Below are positions 7,591 to 13,143 of a stretch of DNA of 13,143 nt, piece after piece. The first letter of the stretch is position 1. Every line of letters starts with the position of its first letter. This DNA comes from Clostridia bacterium (GTDB lineage: Bacteria > Bacillota > Clostridia > Saccharofermentanales > Saccharofermentanaceae). The stretch is taken from contig JADGQQ010000033.1 in NCBI GenBank assembly GCA_017881645.1, forward strand, positions 1-13,143, in the 5' to 3' direction. The position numbers were made by a program, and so were the translations under genes. The notes beneath the pieces were generated by a model. The model made no database searches. It had not been told where the DNA came from and saw nothing but the letters and a program-made list of their open reading frames with translations.

Positions 7591-8248
7591 GTGAGGTTCC
7601 TTCTGCATCTGAGAACTTTGAACAGGCATATATACACACCTCACGAACCGGGCACCCCGGGCAATTTGGATTTCTTGCCATGCACAATGTCCGACCGTGC
7701 GCAACAAGCCTATGACCCAGTGTAATCCAATCCTCACGCGGGAAGCAAGTCATTAGGTCTTTTTCAATCACTTGAGGAACGGTACTGCCGGAAAATCCGA
7801 TTCGATTGGCAACACGGCCGCAGTGTGTATCCACAACAACGGCCGGTTCATGAAAAACTTCACCCAGAATGAGATTGGCAATTTTTCTGCCGACTCCCGG
7901 AAATGTCTCCAAAGTTCTCCTGTCCGAAGGAATCTGACCGCCGAAAGAGGTTACCAGCATTTGGGATGAAGCAATGATTGCGTGAGCTTTGGCTCGATAA
8001 AGACCACATGTCCGGATTTTTTCTCCCAGCCGTTCTTCACTTTCTTTAGCAAAAGCAGAGGGGTCAGGATATTCAGTCAACAGGGTAGCGGTCACTTCAT
8101 TAACGCGCTTATCTGTACATTGTGCCGATAGAATCGCACGAACAAACAAATGGAACGGATCACCGTCCGTATCCAGCGAACACTCCGCGTCCGGATACAG
8201 CCTTTCAAGCACTTTCCATGCGAAATGAATTTGCGTATCCGTCAGCAT
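7574..8248 (-). CDS. nth: Endonuclease III (DNA glycosylase/AP lyase)
   Basis: A base-excision repair enzyme that removes oxidised pyrimidines and cleaves the resulting abasic site. It is 224 residues, close to the usual 210-220. LSAQCTD at 40-46 is the conserved entry motif. The helix-hairpin-helix LETFPGVGRKIAN contains the catalytic Lys122, and VVDTH carries the catalytic Asp140. The C-terminal [4Fe-4S] motif Cx6Cx2Cx5C is complete at Cys189, 196, 199 and 205. The ATG is one base after the TGA of the histidine kinase gene and has no strong ribosome binding site of its own, so translation probably depends on coupling. The end overlaps the recG start by 17 bp. Confidence 0.97.
   Translation of the reverse strand: MLTDTQIHFAWKVLERLYPDAECSLDTDGDPFHLFVRAILSAQCTDKRVNEVTATLLTEYPDPSAFAKESEERLGEKIRTCGLYRAKAHAIIASSQMLVTSFGGQIPSDRRTLETFPGVGRKIANLILGEVFHEPAVVVDTHCGRVANRIGFSGSTVPQVIEKDLMTCFPREDWITLGHRLVAHGRTLCMARNPNCPGCPVREVCIYACSKFSDAEGTSHAGHS
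7598..7604 (-). promoter_or_regulatory. Ribosome binding site that decides the recG start
   Basis: AGAAGGA lies seven bases before the ATG at 7590 and inside the 3' end of nth. The alternative ATG at 7608 has no purine-rich site, and the open frame before it overlaps nth coding sequence. Confidence 0.7.
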
Positions 8249-8249
8249 C

Positions 8250-9770
8250 TCATAGACCCGCTTTCCTGACGCCCTTCAGAGTAAAAGAGAAGCTGGCTCC
8301 TCCCAAAACGCGGCTGGACCCCACAGTGATCAGCTGATCGTGGGCCCGCAGAATTTCCTTGCAGATATAGAGTCCCAGACCGGATCCCGGATTTGTTCTG
8401 GATTCGTCGATCTTGTAGAAGCTGTCAAAAACCCGTTTCCTCTTATCAGCCGGAATGCCGGGACCTGAATCTTCAATAATGATCGTAATCAGGTTCCGTC
8501 GGCTGTTGTATTCGGTTGTGATCGATATTACACCGTTCGTCGGCGTAAATTTGACAGCATTCGTGAGTAGATTATATATGACTCTCATGATGGCTTCTTT
8601 ATCGCCGAGAGCCGTCAGACGTCCGTTTTCATCTGTATAGGTTTCGATCTGAACCCCCAGATTTTTCGCGTCAATCAGATTTTCAAGGTTGTTGACGGTT
8701 GACCGGATCAAGTCATTGACATCAAACGGCTGCATGTTCATGCTTTCTTCCTGTCCGAGAGTCGATACTTCCGTCATGGACATTGTCAGAGTCTGAATCC
8801 GATCCACTTCCGTCTTTACGATTTGAAGATAATGATCAAATCGATCCGGCGGGATCGTTCCGTCCATCATGGCGGAAACAAAACCCTTAATGGACGTCAG
8901 CGGTGTTCGAAGATCGTGAGCAATACTCGACACAAATACCCGGCGGTCATTTTCCTGCGCTTCCAGCCGTTCAATCATGTGATTGACCGTAATAACCATT
9001 TCGGACAGTTCATCCGTAATAAAAAAACGTACGGGGGAATCCTTTTCGAGATCGGCAATATGAATACGCGCAGTCAGATCTCCGTGTGTGACTTTTGTTG
9101 CCGCATCCGAAAGAAGACGGATCGGCCGCACCAATGATCGAGCCATAAGAGTAAAAAGGAGTAACGCGATGGCAAACGATATCAGGACAGGCAGCGCCAG
9201 CCCATTGGAAAGCATCCACATAGTCTGCTTTCCCACATCTACCGATTCGTGAATAACCAGATATTGTCCGCTGTCATTGAGCGGATATGCCGCGGACAGC
9301 CATGAGTTCTGCGGATCAGAGAACAGACCGTTCTGTGTTCCGGTAATCACGCCCCCGCTCGTACGATCCATTAATCCGCGCATTTGCGTGGATGTCATCA
9401 GAAAAGATGTGTCATTGCGTTGAAGCTGTCCTATGACAGGATCAGGAATATCTGTGAAATATAATAGAGATCCGTCCTTTTCGACGATCCATGTGTAGCA
9501 TGTGTTTGAAATGGAAGAAGAAAGGAGAAATTCCTTATCGAGATCCGAGACTGCTGTAATGCGGTTCGTATTCCCTTTTTCAAGAGATTGGAAGCCAATT
9601 GCGATTCCCTGCGCCCTGTTATACAGTGAATTTGATTCTTCAGAAATAATGGAACTGGACATACGCTGATAATAGACAAAACAAAGCACAGCAAATACAA
9701 GTATTGTGCAGAGCGTCAATGATATAAGCGCACGTAAATATACGGAACTTGTCTTGCCTCTATTTGCCAT
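8250..9770 (-). CDS. Two-component sensor histidine kinase
   Basis: A 506-residue membrane kinase. The first membrane segment is about 12-33. An extracytoplasmic sensor of about 150 residues (35-185) follows, then a second membrane segment at about 190-210 and a HAMP linker (about 211-275, SLVRPIRLLSDAATKV). The HisKA domain carries the phosphorylated His285 in SSIAHDLRTPLTSIKGF. The ATP-binding domain has the N-box NLLTNAVKFTP (400-410), the G1 box DSGPGIP (434-440) and the G2 box GSGLGLYI (462-469). Order and motifs match PhoR/WalK-like kinases, although there is no PAS domain between HAMP and HisKA. The sensor resembles dCache-like folds in length only, and the signal is unknown. The gene follows its response regulator by 26 bp with only a weak SD, and the pair almost certainly forms one cognate system. 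Confidence 0.94.
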   Translation of the reverse strand: MANRGKTSSVYLRALISLTLCTILVFAVLCFVYYQRMSSSIISEESNSLYNRAQGIAIGFQSLEKGNTNRITAVSDLDKEFLLSSSISNTCYTWIVEKDGSLLYFTDIPDPVIGQLQRNDTSFLMTSTQMRGLMDRTSGGVITGTQNGLFSDPQNSWLSAAYPLNDSGQYLVIHESVDVGKQTMWMLSNGLALPVLISFAIALLLFTLMARSLVRPIRLLSDAATKVTHGDLTARIHIADLEKDSPVRFFITDELSEMVITVNHMIERLEAQENDRRVFVSSIAHDLRTPLTSIKGFVSAMMDGTIPPDRFDHYLQIVKTEVDRIQTLTMSMTEVSTLGQEESMNMQPFDVNDLIRSTVNNLENLIDAKNLGVQIETYTDENGRLTALGDKEAIMRVIYNLLTNAVKFTPTNGVISITTEYNSRRNLITIIIEDSGPGIPADKRKRVFDSFYKIDESRTNPGSGLGLYICKEILRAHDQLITVGSSRVLGGASFSFTLKGVRKAGL

Positions 9771-9796
9771 ATGCAGTACAGTCTCTCTTCACCGGT

Positions 9797-10516
9797 TCAG
9801 ACCAGTGTGGTCTCAAACTTGTAACCGACTCCCCAGACCGTCTTAATCTGCCAGTTCACTTCACGACTCGCATCTTCAATTTTTTCGCGAATTCTCTTTA
9901 CATGAACATCAACAGTTCTCGATTCGCCATAGAAATCGTATCCCCAGACATTTTCGAGAAGTAATTCTCTGGTAAAAACACGGTTCGGGTGAGATGCAAG
10001 AAAAAACAGCAGTTCCAGTTCCTTGGGGGGCATGTCAATTTCCTGATCATCCACCAACACCGCGTATCTGGCTTTATCTATGGTTAATCCTTTAAACGAA
10101 ACAACTTCAGCCGCCTCGCTGACTTCGGGAACAGCCAGACCGGATTCTTCTCTTTTTTCCACGCGGCGCAGCACGGCTTTAACTCTGGCCAGCAGTTCTT
10201 TCGGCTCAAAAGGCTTCTGCACATAATCATCCGCACCGAGTTCCAGTCCGACTACCTTATCCAAAGTATCGGTTCGTGCCGTCAGCATAATAATCGGTGT
10301 ATCGGAAACTTTACGGATTTCGCGGCAAATATCATAGCCGTCTTTTCCCGGAAGCATCAGGTCAAGTACAACAAGGTCGGGCGCAGAGGATATAAACGTC
10401 TCAAAAGCCCGTTCACCTGTCAGACAACTGATTACGGCAAATCCGTCTTTGTCAAAATAAAGCCGCAAAACTTCAACAATATTCGGATCGTCATCAACAA
10501 CAAGAACCTTCTTCAT
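9797..10516 (-). CDS. OmpR/PhoB-family response regulator
   Basis: A 239-residue DNA-binding response regulator. The receiver domain (1-120) has the acidic pocket DDD (8-10), the phosphoacceptor Asp52 in VVLDLMLPGKDG, Thr79 and Lys101 (YVQKPFEP). After a linker, the winged-helix output domain (about 140-235) shows PPKELELLFFLASHPNRVFTR and the recognition-helix region SRTVDVHVKRIREKIE, ending TVWGVGYKF. It should bind tandem direct repeats when phosphorylated by the kinase encoded just downstream. It starts nine bases after nrdR with a GAGGTAG site. I see no separate promoter in that gap, so basal expression would come from the ftsZ-nrdR transcript. It looks like a PhoP/PhoB-type regulator, but its targets cannot be told. 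Confidence 0.95.
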   Translation of the reverse strand: MKKVLVVDDDPNIVEVLRLYFDKDGFAVISCLTGERAFETFISSAPDLVVLDLMLPGKDGYDICREIRKVSDTPIIMLTARTDTLDKVVGLELGADDYVQKPFEPKELLARVKAVLRRVEKREESGLAVPEVSEAAEVVSFKGLTIDKARYAVLVDDQEIDMPPKELELLFFLASHPNRVFTRELLLENVWGYDFYGESRTVDVHVKRIREKIEDASREVNWQIKTVWGVGYKFETTLV

Positions 10517-10525
10517 AGAACTACC

Positions 10526-10981
10526 TCATGATTTGTTCAGCATCTCATTTAGTTCTTCAAGAAATGAATTGACGTCTTTAAACTGACGGTACACCGATGC
10601 AAATCGAACATAGGCCACTTCATCGATTTCCTTGAGTTTTCTCATAACAAGTTCTCCGATATCCTGTGAAGAAATCTCTCTGTTCACAGCACCCTGAACC
10701 TGTCCTTCAACAAATGTCAGCAGTTCGATCAGCTGTTCATTGGAAACCGGACGCTTTTCACATGCCTTTAATAAACCATTTAATATTTTATCACGATTGA
10801 AAGGTTCACGGGTCCCGTCCTTTTTCACCACGAGAAGAGGCAGTGTCTCGATTTTTTCGTACGTTGTAAATCGTCCGTTACAACCGATACATTCTCTTCG
10901 GCGACGAATGGCTGCGCCATCTTCTGCCGGCCGTGAATCAATTACACGATCTTCGTCGTGTCCGCAAAATGGGCACTTCAT
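10526..10981 (-). CDS. nrdR: Transcriptional repressor NrdR
   Basis: NrdR represses ribonucleotide reductase genes in response to the dATP/ATP ratio. This 151-residue protein has the standard size. The N-terminal zinc ribbon uses Cys3, Cys6, Cys31 and Cys34 (MKCPFCGHDEDRV and RRECIGCNGRFTTYE), and the DNA-contacting basic run RRRRE is at 26-30. The ATP-cone spans about 48-138 (VVKKDGTREPFNRDKIL to VAYVRFASVYRQFKDV). It starts five bases after the ftsZ stop; any SD would lie in the ftsZ tail, so coupled translation is likely. The ftsZ-nrdR neighbourhood is common in clostridia. No NrdR-box-like palindrome was noticed in the window, so its targets are presumably elsewhere. Confidence 0.97.
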   Translation of the reverse strand: MKCPFCGHDEDRVIDSRPAEDGAAIRRRRECIGCNGRFTTYEKIETLPLLVVKKDGTREPFNRDKILNGLLKACEKRPVSNEQLIELLTFVEGQVQGAVNREISSQDIGELVMRKLKEIDEVAYVRFASVYRQFKDVNSFLEELNEMLNKS

Positions 10982-10986
10982 ATATC

Positions 10987-12495
10987 TTACTCGTCCGTAT
11001 TGTCGTTGTCTGTCAGAAACCAGGGAAGAATACGATTCTTCTTCTCATTACCTCTGGGTTCCTGTCCCTGTGCAGGAGCACGTCCGGAACGGGACGGAGC
11101 TACATTCGGCTGTGCCCGTCCGCCGCCCTGCTGCGGGTGCGGTGCCGGCTGTGCATATGACGGCTGCTGCGGATATCCCTGCTGCTGCTGTTGCGGATAT
11201 GGTGCCGGAGGAGCATATTGCGGCGGAACCATCGGCTGACCCTGCGGACCTGCTGCATAATAACCGGGAACCTGACTCTGGCTGTCCGTAGGGATATATG
11301 GCCGTGTGGGTACCGGAATCACGGGAGCTGCAGGCTTGGGCTGCTCTGGGTCTCCAAAAAGAAACTGCGGCATCTCGGGCGGTCTTCTATCGGATGGATT
11401 CTCTTCCGGACGGTTGTAACTGGCTGCAGCAGCCGCGGAAGACGTGCGTGCCGGTTCGCGAACCGTATTAATCGGAGGATTGTTGCGGGACATGATAGAA
11501 GTCGAAGGACGGAATGCTGCCGGCTGATCCGCACGGTCAAACCCGGAAGCAATAACCGTGATCATAATTTCATCTTCCAAAGTAGGATCGATAACAGCAC
11601 CGACGATAATATCTGCGTCACCGGACACGGCATCACGTACTACGGATGCAGCTTCATCAATTTCATGGAGCTTCATATTGCGGCCGCCGGTAAAGTTGAT
11701 AATTACACCGCGTGCACCTTCAATCGTAGTATCGAGAAGCGGACTGTTGATGGCCTGTTTGACAGCAATGGAAGCACGGTTCTCACCGGATGCTCTTCCG
11801 ATACCCATGTGGCATACGCCTGCATTTGTCATGACGCGACGAACATCCGCCAAGTCAAGGTTGATGAGGCCGGGAATTGCAACAAGGTCTGAAATTCCGG
11901 CAACACCGAATTTCAGAACCTGATCAGCCATATTGAAGGCGTCATCTATGGATGTATCCTCATCTGTTATCTCAAGAAGCTTATCGTTGGCAACAACGAT
12001 AAGTGAATCAACATATTTTTCAATTTCACGGATTCCGCGTTCTGCATTCTGCATACGGCGGGGTCCTTCAAAACGGAACGGTCTTGTAACAACTGCAACC
12101 GTAAGAATTCCGAGCTCACGTGCAATCTGTGCAACGATCGGTGCAGCACCTGTTCCGGTGCCGCCTCCCATACCCGCTGTTACAAACAGCATGTCGGAAC
12201 CGCGAATCGCCTGAGCAATTTCGTCTTTTGACTCTTCAGCGGATTTTTCTCCGACACTCGGATCTGCTCCGCAGCCGAGTCCTCTTGTTATTTTTTCTCC
12301 GATTTGAATTCTGGACGGAGCTTTGGATCTTGCCAGTGCCTGATGATCCGTGTTAATGGAAATAAAGTCAATGCCCTGCACCGCGCTGTCAATCATTCTG
12401 TCAACTGCATTACAGCCGCCGCCACCTACTCCGACTACCTTAATCGCTGCAAATGGTTCTTCTTCCATTGAAAAGCCCAGTCTATAATCCGACAT
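10987..12495 (-). CDS. ftsZ: Cell division protein FtsZ with a long Pro/Gln-rich linker
   Basis: The tubulin-like GTPase that forms the Z ring. GGGGCNAV (24-31) and the tubulin signature GGGTGTG (110-116) bind GTP. The T7 loop is NLDLAD (212-217), carrying the catalytic Asp residues, and the folded core ends near residue 322. At 502 residues it is far longer than the usual 350-400. The extra length is a disordered linker of about 160 residues rich in Pro, Gln, Gly, Tyr and Ala. The tail keeps a C-terminal peptide RILPWFLTDND (488-498), comparable with the I/P/FL core of the canonical peptide that binds FtsA, SepF or ZapD-like partners, but it is followed by acidic instead of basic residues. 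The ATG is preceded by a textbook GGAGGT at 12502-12507. No ftsA lies between sbp and ftsZ. Confidence 0.97.
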   Translation of the reverse strand: MSDYRLGFSMEEEPFAAIKVVGVGGGGCNAVDRMIDSAVQGIDFISINTDHQALARSKAPSRIQIGEKITRGLGCGADPSVGEKSAEESKDEIAQAIRGSDMLFVTAGMGGGTGTGAAPIVAQIARELGILTVAVVTRPFRFEGPRRMQNAERGIREIEKYVDSLIVVANDKLLEITDEDTSIDDAFNMADQVLKFGVAGISDLVAIPGLINLDLADVRRVMTNAGVCHMGIGRASGENRASIAVKQAINSPLLDTTIEGARGVIINFTGGRNMKLHEIDEAASVVRDAVSGDADIIVGAVIDPTLEDEIMITVIASGFDRADQPAAFRPSTSIMSRNNPPINTVREPARTSSAAAAASYNRPEENPSDRRPPEMPQFLFGDPEQPKPAAPVIPVPTRPYIPTDSQSQVPGYYAAGPQGQPMVPPQYAPPAPYPQQQQQGYPQQPSYAQPAPHPQQGGGRAQPNVAPSRSGRAPAQGQEPRGNEKKNRILPWFLTDNDNTDE

Positions 12496-12501
12496 GTCAG
12501 T

Positions 12502-12507
12502 ACCTCC
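12502..12507 (-). promoter_or_regulatory. Strong ribosome binding site of ftsZ
   Basis: GGAGGT six bases before the ATG at 12495 is near-perfectly complementary to the 16S rRNA 3' end, consistent with high FtsZ synthesis. Confidence 0.75.
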
Positions 12508-12570
12508 GTATATTTCAATAGCATTTCATTTCAAGTGCAATATTATGATTCGATTGTGTCAATTTACCTG

Positions 12571-12599
12571 ATTCTACACTAAATGTTGTGGTCAGACAA
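12571..12599 (-). promoter_or_regulatory. Candidate sigma-A promoter for ftsZ
   Basis: On the minus strand, TTGTCT (12594-12599) and TAGAAT (12571-12576) are separated by 17 bp, matching the consensus at 4 and 5 of 6 positions. The predicted start is near 12564, giving a leader of about 69 nt. A perfect TTGACA at 12557-12562 has no matching -10 at proper spacing. This promoter would drive the downstream array in addition to read-through from sbp. Confidence 0.45.
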
Positions 12600-12606
12600 G
12601 AGAATT

Positions 12607-12630
12607 TAACAAATTGTTTCAATTATGTTA
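12607..12630. repeat. AT-rich inverted repeat upstream of the ftsZ promoter
   Basis: TAACAAATTG (12607-12616) and CAATTATGTTA (12620-12630) form ten-base arms with a single bulged base and a 3-base loop. The repeat lies 7 bp upstream of the candidate -35 box. It has too little G+C and no following T-run to be an intrinsic terminator for sbp; an operator or a chance palindrome in AT-rich DNA are the alternatives. Confidence 0.4.
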
Positions 12631-12677
12631 CACAGATTTTTCGTCAACATTTCCAGACTGTGATTCCTTACCGTCTC

Positions 12678-13043
12678 TCAGGTCACTTTTTGCTTTTTTG
12701 ACTCTTTCCAAAGGTCATACCTCGCAAGAAGCATCCGCCGTATGATTGAGAAGTTCAGGAATATTCGATTCCCGAAAGCGAAGACAGCGGCAAGATTCAG
12801 CGGCAGGTTCAGCTGATCACCCAAAGCCGCAACCGCTACGGCGATAAGCCCGTTTCCGAGCAGACCCGTAATAAACAGACGTATGTTGAACTCGTTCTTC
12901 ATATTGGCAACGATGGCTCCCATAATGGAATCAAGTATCGCCAGGATGGCTACGGCCACGTAGGTTGAATATGCCGTAGGTATATCAACATTGAGAAAAA
13001 GTCCAAGAATGAGTCCGGCAATCAGTCCCAGAAGTGGTAACAT
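12678..13043 (-). CDS. sbp: Small basic membrane protein Sbp (DUF1290)
   Basis: A 121-residue protein of the DUF1290 family, found in Firmicute division clusters next to ftsA/ftsZ (sbp of Bacillus subtilis). Three or four hydrophobic segments are visible: about 2-20, 24-46, 58-76 and 82-96. The family hallmarks YSTYVAVAILAILDSIMGA (25-43), LGDQLNLPLNLAAVFAFGNRIF and the basic IIRRMLL end are clear. The cytoplasmic tail is Lys-rich (KESKKQKVT). Its function is not established; location suggests a link to division or envelope assembly. The ATG has an AAGGAAGG site, and the gene begins 13 bp after the upstream stop, so it belongs to the preceding division operon. A 182-bp gap separates it from ftsZ. 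Confidence 0.93.
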   Translation of the reverse strand: MLPLLGLIAGLILGLFLNVDIPTAYSTYVAVAILAILDSIMGAIVANMKNEFNIRLFITGLLGNGLIAVAVAALGDQLNLPLNLAAVFAFGNRIFLNFSIIRRMLLARYDLWKESKKQKVT

Positions 13044-13056
13044 TTTGGCCTTCCTT

Positions 13057-13143
13057 TCATTTTACCGGGCGGTATGTCAATGTATCTCCCGACATATCCA
13101 GTACTCCGTCCATATCTCCGTCAAATTCGTTCATGGATACAGC
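13057..13143 (-). CDS. C-terminal end of an upstream protein, possibly DUF881 (YlxW/YlxX-like)
   Basis: Reading the minus strand from the window edge gives 28 codons and a TGA at 13057-13059. The tail reads DGVLDMSGDTLTYRPVK. Its position directly before sbp with the same orientation, and an ending resembling the 'Y..PVK' tail of DUF881 proteins, suggest the YlxW/YlxX-like gene found there in many Firmicutes. The fragment is too short for a firm family call. Confidence 0.5.
   Translation of the reverse strand, partial: AVSMNEFDGDMDGVLDMSGDTLTYRPVK

Noticed and set aside
7591..7737. 49-codon upstream extension of recG
   Set aside because: It runs inside the conserved iron-sulfur end of nth, and the strong ribosome binding site belongs to the ATG at 7590.
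11161..11205. CTG-rich trinucleotide tract as a microsatellite
   Set aside because: It is short and interrupted, and is explained by the Gln run of the FtsZ linker.
11191..11892. 233-codon open frame on the plus strand, and nearby Cys/Gly-rich frames
   Set aside because: These are shadows of ftsZ; the Cys/Gly-rich look comes from reading the Pro/Gln linker codons backwards.

Overview
The window reads as a chromosomal segment of a Gram-positive, low-to-mid G+C Firmicute, most likely a clostridial lineage (inference). The grounds are the gene order sbp-ftsZ-nrdR followed by nth-recG-rsmD-coaD-hemW, strong GGAGG-type ribosome binding sites, and a DUF1290 'small basic protein' next to ftsZ. Every supported gene is on the minus strand, so transcription runs from high to low coordinates.

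Right end (13143 to 12678): the last 28 codons of a protein, possibly a DUF881 (YlxW/YlxX-like) division-cluster protein, then the membrane protein Sbp. A 182-bp gap follows with a plausible sigma-A promoter and an AT-rich inverted repeat. From there a tightly packed array of 12 genes runs to base 769: ftsZ, nrdR, an OmpR-type response regulator, its sensor histidine kinase, nth, recG, rsmD, coaD, a coiled-coil protein, an ABC/AAA-type ATPase, a DUF4276 TOPRIM protein, and hemW. Gaps are 1-29 bp or short overlaps (GTGA, TAATG, an 8-bp overlap), so one long operon or a set of read-through units is likely. It would link cell division, dNTP-synthesis control, envelope or environment sensing, DNA repair, rRNA modification, CoA synthesis and heme trafficking.

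The most interesting part is 1964-3876. A COG4637-like SMC/ABC-type ATPase is followed by a DUF4276 TOPRIM protein, the pairing seen in OLD-like and PARIS-like anti-phage systems. It sits inside the housekeeping array with no room for its own promoter in the gaps, and its last gene overlaps hemW by 8 bp. The ATPase has an intact Walker A and H-loop but a Thr where the catalytic Walker B Glu is expected and a degenerate signature motif, while the TOPRIM acidic residues look intact.

Left end (660 to 1): an AraC/XylS-type regulator cut by the window edge just inside its DNA-binding domain. It has its own near-consensus promoter and is visibly more AT-rich than the array upstream, so it is probably a separate transcription unit. 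I saw no tRNA, rRNA, CRISPR array, insertion sequence or convincing intrinsic terminator. Apart from the partial gene ends there is no gene-free stretch over 300 bases.
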